Positions 32,871-42,098 of a DNA stretch of 64,000 bases are shown in pieces. Where the stretch lies: NCBI GenBank assembly GCA_036504535.1, contig DASXUY010000040.1, positions 496,001 to 560,000 of the forward strand. The letters are read 5' to 3'. Position numbers and translations under genes: made by a program. The notes under the pieces are model-generated. The model saw only the letters and a program-made list of their open reading frames with translations, did not search any database and was not told where the DNA came from. Within the stretch, counting starts at the first letter, position 1; each line of letters begins with the position of its first letter. The DNA comes from JARLGU01 sp036504535. Its GTDB lineage: Bacteria; Armatimonadota; Armatimonadia; Armatimonadales; Capsulimonadaceae.

Positions 32871-34451
32871 ATGGCAAAAACCAAGACAACTAAACCATCG
32901 CCTGCGACAACCGCGCCAACGTTTTCTCCGGCTCATCCCCCGATAACGCCATTCGAGTCCCCTGCTCAAGCCAGGGCTGTGAGCCGCATCGATATGCTTG
33001 TCTTTGGAAGACTGGCTCAGCTCGGCACGCGTCCAGCGAATCTTTGCTCGGACGAGGTGTTCGTGCGGCGAGCTTTCCTTGACGTAATCGGCACGCTCCC
33101 TACGTCTGTCGAGGTGCGCGCATTCCTCTCAGACCGGTCACCCACGAAACGGGCCGCACTCATCGATAAGCTGTTGGCGCGAGACGAGTACGCCGACTAC
33201 TGGGCGATGAAATGGGCCGACCTGCTGCGTATCAAATCTGAATTTCCAGTCAATCTGTGGCCCATGGCCGCCCAGGGTTACCACCGCTGGGTGCACGACC
33301 GCATGCGGGAGAATCAGCCGTATGATAAATTCGTGCGCGACATTTTGACATCCAGCGGCAGTAACTTCCGCGTTCCTCAGGTCAACTTCTTCCGCGCTGT
33401 TACCGCGAAGAAGCCTGAGGGGATGGCGCAGGGCGTAGCGCTCACGTTCATGGGGATCCGTACCGACAAGTGGCCGAAGGATAAGCTTTCGGGCATGGCA
33501 GCCTTCTTCTCTCAGATCGGATACAAGGGGACTGGCGAATGGAAAGAAGAGATTGTCTTCTGGGACCCGTCGAAAGCCGTACCCGCCCCCGATGGCGGCT
33601 TGCCGATTGCCCTGTGCCCCGACGGCACGCGCACGCGCCTTGCGGCCACCGAAGACCCACGCGCTCATTTTGCTGACTGGCTCATTTCGCCGCAGAATCC
33701 CTGGTTCGGCACTATCGTTGTCAACCGCATCTGGTCGTGGCTGCTAGGACGTGGCATTATCGAGGAGCCAGACGATATACGGCCCGACAACCCGCCGTCA
33801 AACCCAGCCCTCTTGACGTATTTGCATCAGGAGTTGTTTGCGGGTAACTGCGACCTGAAGCATATCATGCGCCTAGTCCTCAACTCGAACACGTACCAGC
33901 TGTCATCAGTACCTGCGGTTGCATCCCCTACTGGCGAAGCTAACTTCGCCCACTACACGATACGCCGCCTAGACGCCGAGGTGATCATCGACGCCGTGGA
34001 CCAGCTCACCGGTTCTATGGAAGGCTATTCGAGCGCGACACCGGAACCGTTCACATTCATTCCTGAGGACCAGCGCTCCATTGCTCTCGCCGACGGAAGC
34101 ATCACGAGCGCGTTTCTGGAGCTATTCGGTCGGCCCGCGCGAGACACGGGAATGGCGGCTGAGCGCAACAATCGGCCATCGCCAGCGCAGCGCCTGCACA
34201 TGTTCAATTCCAGCCACATGCAGCGCAAGATTGATCGTGGTCCTAAGATTATCGCGTTGCTGCAGTCGACGAAGAGCGACCGCGATCTTATCGACGAGAT
34301 CTATCTCAGCGTACTGTCACGGTTCCCAACCACCGACGAAGTGGCTGCCATCGATGAATATGTGAAGCGCCCCGGGGCGAACAGGACCGACGCGGCCCAG
34401 GACGTCATCTGGTCTCTCGTGAATAGCGCAGAGTTTCTCTATCGCCACTAG
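32871..34451 (+). CDS. DUF1549/DUF1553 domain protein
   Basis: A 526-aa protein of the type abundant in Planctomycetes. The DUF1549 part (about 40-190) includes RRAFLDVIGTLPT and RDEYADYWAMKWADLLRI, and the DUF1553 part (about 255-510) includes NPWFGTIVVNRIWSWLLGRG and NSNTYQLSS. The cytochrome c-like PSCyt1 domain often found at the N-terminus in relatives is missing, as is a clear signal peptide. It is the first gene of a three-gene rightward unit with DUF1501 and PPC proteins. The biochemical role of these families is not established; a link to extracellular polymer breakdown is only suspected. Confidence 0.88.
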   Translation: MAKTKTTKPSPATTAPTFSPAHPPITPFESPAQARAVSRIDMLVFGRLAQLGTRPANLCSDEVFVRRAFLDVIGTLPTSVEVRAFLSDRSPTKRAALIDKLLARDEYADYWAMKWADLLRIKSEFPVNLWPMAAQGYHRWVHDRMRENQPYDKFVRDILTSSGSNFRVPQVNFFRAVTAKKPEGMAQGVALTFMGIRTDKWPKDKLSGMAAFFSQIGYKGTGEWKEEIVFWDPSKAVPAPDGGLPIALCPDGTRTRLAATEDPRAHFADWLISPQNPWFGTIVVNRIWSWLLGRGIIEEPDDIRPDNPPSNPALLTYLHQELFAGNCDLKHIMRLVLNSNTYQLSSVPAVASPTGEANFAHYTIRRLDAEVIIDAVDQLTGSMEGYSSATPEPFTFIPEDQRSIALADGSITSAFLELFGRPARDTGMAAERNNRPSPAQRLHMFNSSHMQRKIDRGPKIIALLQSTKSDRDLIDEIYLSVLSRFPTTDEVAAIDEYVKRPGANRTDAAQDVIWSLVNSAEFLYRH

Positions 34452-34475
34452 TCCGTATGGACATGGAAGCCCACC

Positions 34476-35837
34476 ATGAGCAATAAGCCCGACTTTCCGC
34501 ATAACATTGAGATCTCCCGACGAGACTTGATTCGATTCAGTATGTACGGCGCTGCGGGCCTCATGCTGCCCGATTGGCTGGGAGTGCGTGCGTGGGGAGC
34601 TGGCGAGAAAGCGAACAGGCTCCCAACCGCCAAAGCGAAGTCGGTGATTCAAATCTGGATGTGGGGCGGACCATCGCATTTGGACACGTTCGACCCCAAA
34701 CCGGGCGCTGGCACGGACTACTCGGGGCCGTTTACCAGTCCGATATCAACAAACGTGTCGGGCATCCAAATTAACGAGATGCTTACCGAACTGGCGAAGA
34801 TGGCGGATAAGTACTCACTCATCCGGAGCATGACCCACGGCAACAACGGCCACGAAACAGCCGCATACCTCGTGCAAACCGGCAACAAGGCCGGTGACGG
34901 CCTGGTGCACCCATCGGCTGGCGCCATCGTCTCGTACATGAAGGGATACGAGCACGGCTATAAGGGCTTGATCCCCCCGTATATCGTTCTTACCGAATTA
35001 CTTGGGCGGTTCTCGGAGGCTGGTTTCTTGGGCGAAAAGGCGCAGCCGCTCGCGACAGGCGGCGACCCCAACGCGGCCCGGTTTGTGGTGGAAGGCGTTG
35101 TGGCCGAGAAGATCACGGACCAGCGCCAACGAGAGCGCCGGGAACTCATGCACAAGCTGAACACGTTCCGCTCGGTGCTGAAGGACGATCCCCAGCTATC
35201 GGCATTCGATCAATGTGAAGAAGGCGCGTACGACCTGATACTCGGCGACGCGGGCAAGGTGTTCGATCTGAGCACGGAAAAGGACGATGTTCGGCTCAAG
35301 TACGGACGCAACAAGTTCGGCCAGTCGTGCCTACTCGCGCGCCGCCTTGTCGAACGCGGTGTGCCGTATATCGCAATCAATCACGGCGGCTGGGACACGC
35401 ATAAGCAGAACTTCCCGACAATGCGGCGCAAACTTCCCGAACTGGACAAGGCGCTTTCTTCGCTTATTCAAGAGCTAAGCGATCGAGGACTGCTGGACTC
35501 GACCATCGTCTGGTGTGGCGGCGAGTTTGGCCGAACGCCCAAAGTTCAGTGGGAAGCACCGTGGGATGGCGGGCGCGGACACTGGGGTTCGTGCTTCTCG
35601 GCGTTTGTCGCGGGCGGGGGATTCAAGGGCGGGCACGTGGTCGGCAAATCAGACTCCAAAGGCGAAATGCCCGATGAGCGCCCCGTTTACCCTAGCGATC
35701 TCCTCGGTGGTATGTACGAGCTCCTCGGAATCGACCCGGCGAGCACGCTGATTACACCTCAGGGAGACCCTGTTCCAATAACGACGGCCACGTGGGATCC
35801 CAAGAATGGGGGCGGCCGCCTCAGTGAGATCCTATAA
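34476..35837 (+). CDS. DUF1501 protein, Tat-exported
   Basis: A 453-aa DUF1501 protein with an alkaline-phosphatase/sulfatase-like fold. A twin-arginine signal lies near the start (ISRRDLIRFSMYGAAGLMLP). Conserved family parts are WMWGGPSHLDTFDPKPG, MTHGNNGHETAAYLVQTG, NHGGWDTHKQNFP and VWCGGEFGRTP. The acidic and His residues in these motifs suggest a metal site. Export and enzymatic activity are inferred; the substrate is unknown. It starts 24 bases after the DUF1549 gene and ends three bases before the PPC gene. Confidence 0.9.
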   Translation: MSNKPDFPHNIEISRRDLIRFSMYGAAGLMLPDWLGVRAWGAGEKANRLPTAKAKSVIQIWMWGGPSHLDTFDPKPGAGTDYSGPFTSPISTNVSGIQINEMLTELAKMADKYSLIRSMTHGNNGHETAAYLVQTGNKAGDGLVHPSAGAIVSYMKGYEHGYKGLIPPYIVLTELLGRFSEAGFLGEKAQPLATGGDPNAARFVVEGVVAEKITDQRQRERRELMHKLNTFRSVLKDDPQLSAFDQCEEGAYDLILGDAGKVFDLSTEKDDVRLKYGRNKFGQSCLLARRLVERGVPYIAINHGGWDTHKQNFPTMRRKLPELDKALSSLIQELSDRGLLDSTIVWCGGEFGRTPKVQWEAPWDGGRGHWGSCFSAFVAGGGFKGGHVVGKSDSKGEMPDERPVYPSDLLGGMYELLGIDPASTLITPQGDPVPITTATWDPKNGGGRLSEIL

Positions 35838-35840
35838 CCC

Positions 35841-37766
35841 ATGAAGTTGGTTATGCTAATCAAACCCGCGCTTCTTATCCTCACGCTCGTTCTCCTCGCT
35901 GCGTATCCTCTGGTAGCGGATGCACAGCAGATCGGGCACGTGGGCTACGCGTTCCCCGCAGGCGCGCGCCAAGGTGCGACGGTCAGCGTCACGGTCGGCG
36001 GTCAGTTCCTCGCATCCGCGAAATCAGTCTACGCGTCTGGCGAAGGCGTCAAGGGAACGGTCACGGGCTACACGCAGCCGATCAAAATGAAGGAAGCGAA
36101 GGCGCTTTTCGACCAGCTCGAACTGGCCTACAAGCGGATGCGCGCAGACGGCGTTCGTGTGGGCTACCCCAGCATCGACAACCTGCCCGCTCTTCAGCGC
36201 ATAGCTAAAGAAGCAGGTGTGAGCGACGCCGATCTGCAGGCGCTCATCGTGTTTAGGCGAAACCAGAAGGACACGAAGCGCCAGCCGAACATGCAGATCG
36301 CCGAGATGGTCACGGTGGAGGTGAAGGTCGACGAGCACGCCAGCCCTGGACCACGCGACCTGCGATTGATCACGGCAACGGGGCTCACGAATCCCGTGCG
36401 GTTCATTGTTGGGCGGCTACCAGAGTTCCAAGAAGCGACGAAGGACGATACATCTAACGAACTCGGCGACACTCTGCCGGTGCTAATCAACGGCCAGGTG
36501 TTGCCAGGATCCGTCGACCACTACACCTTTCGGGCGACAAAAGGAATGCACCTCGTGGTCGACATGCAGGCCCAATCGATCATCCCCTACCTCGCCGACG
36601 CGGTTCCTGGATGGTTTCAGGGGTCGATTGCCCTGTTTGACCCGAAAGGCGAGCAGATTGCGTTCGCGGACCATAACCTGTTCCACCAAGACCCGGTATT
36701 TTATGTTGAGATACCCGCCGACGGCAAATACAGGCTGGATGTACGCGATGCGCTTTATCGCGGTCGCGAGGATTTTGTCTATCGAGTTACCATTGGCGAG
36801 ACGCCTTACCTGACCGGAATATTCCCCCTCGGAGGACCAGCAGCAGCTAAGACCGATGTGGCGCTGTACGGCTACAATCTCCCAGAGCCCGTTATCGCAC
36901 TCAGCCCGACGGTTAACCCTGGCGTGTCGCTGCCGATATCGCTCACAAAGGGCGATGCCACATCGAACACGCAGCACTTCGCGGTCGGGCGACTGCCCGA
37001 AGTAGGCGAAAAGGAACCAAACGAGACACTTGCGACTGCGCAGCCCGTCACGCTTCCCATCGTCATAAACGGTCGCACCGGCAAACCACGAGACGCCGAC
37101 GTTTACCAGTTTGTTGGTAAGGCTGGCGACAAAGTTGTGGCGGAAGTGGTTGCCCGTCGGCTCAACTCCCCGCTCGACTCGATTTTGGTTCTATCCGATG
37201 CCAAAGGAAAGGTCATAGCAACCAACGACGATACCGACGACAAAGGAGCGGGCTTGGTTACGCACAACGCCGACTCGTACGTCTCGGCCACTCTCCCCGC
37301 CGCTGGCAAATACTATGTCACCGTACGGAATACAGAAAGTGATGGTGGGCCACTGTATGGATACCGCCTGCGCATCAGCCCACCGCAACCCGGTTTCGAC
37401 TTGCGTATCGTCCCGTCGGCGTTCAGTGGCCGCCCGAACTCGACGGTTACAGCCACAGTCTACGCTATCCGGCGAGATGGATTCGCTGGCGAGATAACGT
37501 TGGCGTTGAAAGATGCACCGCCCGCATTCAGCCTTGGCACGAATACCATCCCCGCAGGTGCCGACAAAGCCACGATCCAGCTAAAGCTGCCAATTGCAAC
37601 AGCCGGCAAGCCCGTGAGGCTGTCGATGGAAGGCACGGCAACTATCGACGGCAAACCTATCGCGCACCCTGTAGTTCCTGCCGAAGACATGATGCAGGCA
37701 TTCGCATACCGTCACCTGGTGCCGGTGGACGATTTGTTGGCGCTGGTGATCGGGCGGTACAAGTAG
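35841..37766 (+). CDS. Secreted PPC-domain protein
   Basis: This 641-aa exported protein has a signal peptide (about 1-29, ending ADAQQ) and two bacterial pre-peptidase C-terminal (PPC) beta-sandwich repeats. The first is near 215-320 (LPVLINGQVLPGSVDHYTF and KYRLDVRDALYRGREDFVY) and the second near 395-505 (EKEPNETLATAQPV and KYYVTVRN). No catalytic domain is visible. In planctomycete-like operons such proteins accompany DUF1549 and DUF1501 proteins, as here, and probably bind or organise the partners outside the cell. Confidence 0.88.
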   Translation: MKLVMLIKPALLILTLVLLAAYPLVADAQQIGHVGYAFPAGARQGATVSVTVGGQFLASAKSVYASGEGVKGTVTGYTQPIKMKEAKALFDQLELAYKRMRADGVRVGYPSIDNLPALQRIAKEAGVSDADLQALIVFRRNQKDTKRQPNMQIAEMVTVEVKVDEHASPGPRDLRLITATGLTNPVRFIVGRLPEFQEATKDDTSNELGDTLPVLINGQVLPGSVDHYTFRATKGMHLVVDMQAQSIIPYLADAVPGWFQGSIALFDPKGEQIAFADHNLFHQDPVFYVEIPADGKYRLDVRDALYRGREDFVYRVTIGETPYLTGIFPLGGPAAAKTDVALYGYNLPEPVIALSPTVNPGVSLPISLTKGDATSNTQHFAVGRLPEVGEKEPNETLATAQPVTLPIVINGRTGKPRDADVYQFVGKAGDKVVAEVVARRLNSPLDSILVLSDAKGKVIATNDDTDDKGAGLVTHNADSYVSATLPAAGKYYVTVRNTESDGGPLYGYRLRISPPQPGFDLRIVPSAFSGRPNSTVTATVYAIRRDGFAGEITLALKDAPPAFSLGTNTIPAGADKATIQLKLPIATAGKPVRLSMEGTATIDGKPIAHPVVPAEDMMQAFAYRHLVPVDDLLALVIGRYK

Positions 37767-37918
37767 GTCAAGCGGGGAAAAGAAGAATTCGGGAGCCCTC
37801 GGGCCGGGCTGGCCTTCTTTACATCTTCGCTGCGCGAAGGAGCGTCAGCGAAAGCATGGTCTCAACGGCAAATCGCCTCCCCGTTACGAGAAGGCGACCA
37901 CTACCGTTTTGCGATTGC

Positions 37919-38503
37919 CTATCGCCCTTTCGGCAATACGGCGATGGCTTCGATTTCGATCAGCAGGTCTTCGCGGCAGAGGCGGGCTTGGATACCCGTG
38001 CTGGCAGGGAGAGGATCTAGCCCTAGCCAGGTAAAGAACTCGGTGCGGACTTCGTTGAAGTCTTTGTAGTCTCGCTCAATGTCCCGAAGGTAGCAACTGG
38101 TACGTACCATATCATGCCATGTGGCACCTTCGGCTTCGAGGAGACGCGTGATGTTGCGGTATGTCCGCCAGAGCTGAGCGCGGAAGTCTCCGAGGTACAC
38201 TGAGACGCCGTTGTCATCGATACTTGCTGTTCCTGAGATCAGTAACAACTCAACGGTTCCCATGTCGATGCGCAAGCCTCGCGAAAACGAGGACGGACGC
38301 GCGTACGCGTACGCTTCGTTAAGCACATCGGGAGCGCCCATGGCGGTTCGCGGAACTCGGTCAACACCCAGCTCCGACACATTCTTTGGTCGTGGCCTCT
38401 GGACGCCTGCATCGTCGACGACGCCCAGGAGCTTCATTTCGTGGAATTCGTCCTCAGACCAAACTCCCGTTTCCAAACCCGGCAACTTCGTGATCTTTCC
38501 CAT
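37919..38503 (-). CDS. RidA/YjgF-family protein
   Basis: A 194-aa member of the RidA superfamily, with an extra N-terminal ~65 residues. The core is visible from LLISGTASIDDNG through LLEAEGATWHDMVRTSCYLRD to PASTGIQARLCREDLLIEIEAIAV. The Arg that binds the imine intermediate in true RidA (in the SR/TRxxV region) appears replaced by the IQARLCRED segment, where an Arg remains nearby. Deaminase activity is therefore uncertain. GAGG precedes the ATG. The extended form resembles hydrolase-like RidA relatives. It stands alone. Confidence 0.85.
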   Translation of the reverse strand: MGKITKLPGLETGVWSEDEFHEMKLLGVVDDAGVQRPRPKNVSELGVDRVPRTAMGAPDVLNEAYAYARPSSFSRGLRIDMGTVELLLISGTASIDDNGVSVYLGDFRAQLWRTYRNITRLLEAEGATWHDMVRTSCYLRDIERDYKDFNEVRTEFFTWLGLDPLPASTGIQARLCREDLLIEIEAIAVLPKGR

Positions 38504-38610
38504 TTAAGGCCTCACAATTGATAGTCATTCTCAATAATTTTGCACTCTTGCTATTATTATAGACGAGAAAGCATTAAGTTGGTTCAACCCACATACTGGA
38601 TTATCAAAAT

Positions 38611-38937
38611 ATGTTAGCCTTTATCAAAACGGTACACACAGTGATCTTCGTCATTATGGCGACAGCGGTGTTTTACATCCTGTATTGCGGTTTACTGGGG
38701 CGCTTTGATCGCCTCCTATATCTTGCCCTTGGCTTGCTCAGTATCGAGAGCATTGTATTTGTTGGGAATGGCATGAAATGTCCGCTGACGAAGTTGGCAG
38801 TCAAGCACGGGGCGGAAAAAGGTTACGTTTTCGACAGCTTCTTCCCGGAGAAGTGGACTCGATATACGTTTCCTGTGTTTGGGTCTGTCCTCGTCATTGG
38901 GATCGTTTTGGTACTTGCCAGATGGGCACTTCGGTAA
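38611..38937 (+). CDS. Small three-helix membrane protein
   Basis: A 108-aa product with hydrophobic helices at about 7-30, 34-53 and 85-105. Between helices 2 and 3 is a polar conserved-looking stretch, NGMKCPLTKLAVKHGAEKG followed by DSFFPEKWT, which probably faces one side of the membrane. It resembles DUF2784-like proteins in having a CPLT segment, but I am not sure. There is no ribosome site of note. It lies divergent from the RidA gene. Confidence 0.65.
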   Translation: MLAFIKTVHTVIFVIMATAVFYILYCGLLGRFDRLLYLALGLLSIESIVFVGNGMKCPLTKLAVKHGAEKGYVFDSFFPEKWTRYTFPVFGSVLVIGIVLVLARWALR

Positions 38938-39043
38938 AGCTTCGGAGTCCAACACGGGCAACCAACTAGGCAGCTAAAAGCCCATCTGGGATGACGCGTA
39001 ACAAAATTCAGGGCAGAGTGCTCGATTCTCTGTACTTAAGGTG

Positions 39044-39086
39044 TATAATTACGACCGTTGACAATTTTGCTCGATGCATCAATGAT
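39044..39086 (+). promoter_or_regulatory. Promoter(s) for rplJ-rplL
   Basis: TTGACA (39058-39063), 17 bases, then AATGAT (39081-39086), placing the start near 39093 just ahead of the leader. A second TATAAT occurs at 39044-39049 without a clear -35 box. Confidence 0.55.
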
Positions 39087-39092
39087 GTGTTG

Positions 39093-39250
39093 AGAGGACT
39101 TTCGCCAAAGACAGCGGGTTCGCATAACGATGCGTTAAAAGATAACCTCTTTCCCGCCGAGGTGAGCAGCATCCAGAGGTTCATCCCTCAAAGACGCCCC
39201 GCTTGCGCGCCTCGCTTTGTTTTAGCGATCGCAACGTGGGGCTTTTTATC
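39093..39250 (+). ncRNA. Ribosomal protein L10 leader with attenuator
   Basis: The leader upstream of rplJ contains GCGGG (39114-39118) pairing with CCCGC (39153-39157), an internal hairpin CGCAT-AACG-ATGCG (39121-39134), and AACCTCT (39144-39150) pairing with AGAGGTT (39175-39181). The CCGCCGAGGT segment matches the known L10 leader motif. A bulged stem (39197-39208 with 39231-39242) followed by TTTTTATC looks like an attenuating terminator. In known cases L10-L12 binding to this leader represses the operon. Confidence 0.75.
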
Positions 39251-39276
39251 GTCACTACCAGAGGAGGTGAATCCGT

Positions 39277-39804
39277 TTGCCTACACCACAGAAGGAACAA
39301 ATCGTTTCCGACTTGCGTGGAACAATCGAAGGCAGCAAGGCAGCTATCCTGACCGACTATCGCGGTCTGAGCGTTGCCGACCTGACCGTGCTTCGCAAGA
39401 AGCTTCGCGCAGTCGACGCTGAATTCCATATCGTCAAGAACACGCTCTTCAAGCGCGCATCCGACGGCATCTACCCGCAGGATGGCCTCGCGCAATTTCT
39501 AGAAGGTCCGACCGCGATCAGCTTTGCAAAGGCCGATCCCGTTGTCGCATCCAAGGTGTTGCTCGAATACATCAAGGATCACAAGACCATGTCGGTGAAA
39601 GCCGGCGTTGTCGAAGGACGAATCCTGAGTGCAGACCAGATTACGGCACTGTCGAAGCTTCCGTCGAAGGAAGTTCTCATCAGCCAGATGCTCGGTTCGC
39701 TCAATTCGCCAATCAGTGGTCTCGTCGGAACGCTCAACGGCATTCTGTCGAACTTTGTCTTTACCCTTCAGGCCGTCGCCGACCAGAAGGCCGCGAACGC
39801 TTAG
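39277..39804 (+). CDS. rplJ: Ribosomal protein L10
   Basis: Large-subunit protein forming the stalk base that carries L7/L12 dimers. The family start is MPTPQKEQIVSDLRG, with the conserved LTDYRGLSVADLTVLRKKLR and FHIVKNTLFKRA; the C-terminal helix binds L12. The start is TTG at 39277-39279, fixed by the strong GAGGAGGTGA just upstream. The 175-aa length is normal. The first two genes of the typical rplKAJL cluster (rplK, rplA) are absent upstream. Confidence 0.97.
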   Translation: MPTPQKEQIVSDLRGTIEGSKAAILTDYRGLSVADLTVLRKKLRAVDAEFHIVKNTLFKRASDGIYPQDGLAQFLEGPTAISFAKADPVVASKVLLEYIKDHKTMSVKAGVVEGRILSADQITALSKLPSKEVLISQMLGSLNSPISGLVGTLNGILSNFVFTLQAVADQKAANA

Positions 39805-39869
39805 TTTTACGCAGACAGGTGGCGTGATTGCCGCTTGATCAAATCTAAATTCAGGAGTAGAAAACTACA

Positions 39870-40253
39870 ATGGCTACAACAGCAGAAATCATCGAAACAG
39901 TTAAGGCTCTTACCGTCCTTGAGCTCAGCGAGCTCGTCAAGGCGCTTCAGGAAGAATTCGGCGTCTCCGCCGCCGCTCCTGTCGCCGCTGCTCCCGCCGC
40001 TGGCGGTGGTGAGGCCGCCCCGGCTGCCGAAGCCCCGACCTCGTTTAACGTTATCCTGACCGCCGCTGGTGACAAGAAGATCAACGTCATCAAGACCGTT
40101 CGCGAAGTCACCGCCCTTGGCCTCAAGGAAGCGAAGGACCTCGTCGATGGCGCACCGAAGGCCATCAAGGAAGGCGTCAGCAAGGAAGATGCCGATGCAC
40201 TCAAGGCCAAGTTCGAGGCCGAAGGCGCTTCCGTCGAAATCAAGCCTGCTTAA
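39870..40253 (+). CDS. rplL: Ribosomal protein L7/L12
   Basis: Stalk protein that recruits translational GTPases. The N-terminal dimerisation part (ETVKALTVLELSELVKALQE) and Ala/Pro/Gly hinge (about 35-55) are followed by the C-terminal domain FNVILTAAGDKKINVIKTVRE to DLVDGAPKAIKEGV. The 127-aa length is typical. It follows rplJ by 65 bases and is closed by terminator hairpins. rpoB, usually next, is not here; the transcript ends. Confidence 0.97.
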   Translation: MATTAEIIETVKALTVLELSELVKALQEEFGVSAAAPVAAAPAAGGGEAAPAAEAPTSFNVILTAAGDKKINVIKTVREVTALGLKEAKDLVDGAPKAIKEGVSKEDADALKAKFEAEGASVEIKPA

Positions 40254-40259
40254 TGGCAT

Positions 40260-40330
40260 CGCTCCAGTCCGCTGGAGCGCGGCTTTCAAAACAGCCCACC
40301 GGGACATTGTCCTGGTGGGCTGTTTCGCGT
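40260..40330 (+). terminator. Double hairpin terminator after rplL
   Basis: First CGCTCCAG-TCCG-CTGGAGCG (from about 40259), then AAACAGCCCACC with GGTGGGCTGTTT (40288-40325). The second is followed by TTTCG, and in the opposite direction by TTT, so it may also serve the converging nagZ gene. Confidence 0.8.
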
Positions 40331-40364
40331 TAACGGAGTTGAGAGGTCTGATCGGGAAGCATTG

Positions 40365-41396
40365 TCAGTCTGCCACAACCCATCGCTTTTTCGCTTTGGC
40401 AATTCGCCTGTTAGCTTCATCGATGCGGGATTCGGAAAGCCGGCCGCTTGTGACTGCGTCGACGAGAGCGTCAATTACCTGACGCTGGGTCTTGTACGTG
40501 TGGCAGACCAGGAGCATATCGGCGCCTGCGATTGCTGCAAGCACTGCAGCCTCGGCTGTGCCCCAGCGAGACGACACGCCCTTCATTTCGAGGCAGTCGG
40601 TGACCACAAGGCCATCGTATCCCAGTTCGTCGCGTAGCAGGCCGCCGATGATGGTTGGAGAAAGGCTTGCGGGCAACTCGGGGTCAAGCGCCGGAAAAAG
40701 GATGTGGGCGACCATGATCGATCCCACGCCTGCCGTGATGGCGGCTTTGAATGGCACCAACTCTACGGCGTTTAGACGCGCACAATCGTGGGAGATCGTC
40801 GGTAGCGCCAGATGTGAGTCAACGTCGGTATCGCCGTGACCAGGGAAATGCTTACCGCAAGCAAGCACGCCCGTCTCATTCTGGAGGGCAGTAATGAAAG
40901 CTGCACCCAATTCAGCGACACGCTTGGGATCATCACTGTACGATCGGTCTCCAATGACAGTGTTTGCCGGGTTGTTGTCAACGTCGAGTACCGGAGCGAG
41001 AACCCAGTTCACTCCTACCGACGACATCTCATTGCCAATAGCACGCGCCGTTCGCTTTACAGCTAGCGGATCCGGGGATTCGCCAAGCGCGCGGGCACTG
41101 GGGTGCTTGTTAAAGTGCGGTGGGCCAAATCTGGCAACTCTGCCGCCTTCCTGGTCAACGGACACAAGTAGTGGTGGGACCTCTGTGGCCATTGACATGG
41201 CCTGGAACTCTTCGACGAGTGCTCGAACGCGATCGGGTGAGCTGTTTTCGACGTTACGGCTCATCAAAATGATGCCACCGACGCCAAACTCATCGATAAG
41301 CGCCCTCGCATGGCCGTTGATCGCTCGGCTTTCGCCCGGCAGTTCGCCGTTCCAACCATAGACGAGCATTTGGCCGATTTTCTGCACCAGATTCAT
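40365..41396 (-). CDS. nagZ: Beta-N-acetylhexosaminidase (GH3, NagZ type)
   Basis: A 343-aa GH3 enzyme that removes N-acetylglucosamine from muropeptides in cell-wall recycling. The GH3 substrate loop with the His/Asp dyad is KHFPGHGDTDVDSH, and the nucleophile Asp is in VVTDCLEM. DQEGGRVARF and GVNWVLAPVLDVDNNP are also present. No signal peptide is seen, in keeping with a cytoplasmic NagZ. It converges on rplL. Confidence 0.92.
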   Translation of the reverse strand: MNLVQKIGQMLVYGWNGELPGESRAINGHARALIDEFGVGGIILMSRNVENSSPDRVRALVEEFQAMSMATEVPPLLVSVDQEGGRVARFGPPHFNKHPSARALGESPDPLAVKRTARAIGNEMSSVGVNWVLAPVLDVDNNPANTVIGDRSYSDDPKRVAELGAAFITALQNETGVLACGKHFPGHGDTDVDSHLALPTISHDCARLNAVELVPFKAAITAGVGSIMVAHILFPALDPELPASLSPTIIGGLLRDELGYDGLVVTDCLEMKGVSSRWGTAEAAVLAAIAGADMLLVCHTYKTQRQVIDALVDAVTSGRLSESRIDEANRRIAKAKKRWVVAD

Positions 41397-41500
41397 ACGA
41401 ACGCGCTTCTCCTATACCCAAGGGCATGTTAGACAAGCGCGAAGCTAAATCCTGCAAATCGGCGAAATCAATGGCCGTGGAAAGAAAGTCGTCCCAAACC

Positions 41501-42016
41501 TTAGCCAGCGCTTGAAAGGGCGGGCTCTTGGAGGAGGGAGTCCAGGTTGAGAGCTCGCGTGTACATTTCGAGACTCCCATCCGAAGTCCGCGGCCACAGG
41601 GTTTCGGCTTTGTCCCAATACAGTTCAACACCATTCCCGTCGGGATCGCTGAGGTAGAGCGCCTCGGAGACACCATGGTCACTGGCGCCTTCCAGCGGTA
41701 TGCGCGCAGCCACAAGGCGTCGTAAGGCGTCCGCCAGTGCAGCGCGGCTTGGATAGAGGATGGCCACGTGGAACAGCCCTGTCGCGTTTTGGGCGGGCTG
41801 TGGGCCGCCTTTACTCATCCATGTGTTCAAGCCGATGTGGTGGTGGTAGCCACCAGCAGACAGAAACGCCGCCTGGTCTCCGTAGCGCTGAGTGATATCA
41901 AAGCCAAGCACCCCGTGATAGAAACCAAGAGCCCTATCGAGGTCGGCGACCTTGAGATGGACATGGCCGATGGTGGTTCCAGGGTCAATCGTCGAAGTTA
42001 GCTTCTGGTCGATCAT
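41501..42016 (-). CDS. VOC-family dioxygenase-like protein
   Basis: A 171-aa glyoxalase/extradiol-dioxygenase superfamily protein. Visible features are IGHVHLKVADLDRALGFYHG with a metal-ligand-type His, the second-repeat GLFHVAILYP with His, and SDPDGNGVELYWD with the Glu ligand. It resembles the CatE-like ring-cleavage group, but such small VOC proteins have varied activities. I chose ATG at 42014-42016 because GGAG precedes it; a longer frame to 42115 adds a non-VOC N-terminus. Confidence 0.88.
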   Translation of the reverse strand: MIDQKLTSTIDPGTTIGHVHLKVADLDRALGFYHGVLGFDITQRYGDQAAFLSAGGYHHHIGLNTWMSKGGPQPAQNATGLFHVAILYPSRAALADALRRLVAARIPLEGASDHGVSEALYLSDPDGNGVELYWDKAETLWPRTSDGSLEMYTRALNLDSLLQEPALSSAG

Positions 42017-42098
42017 AATCTTCTCCTCGCGAGCGGCCAAAAAGGCGCCGCGTATATAGATTAAACCGACCAGACACCAAAAAGGTTCGGCGGCTAGC

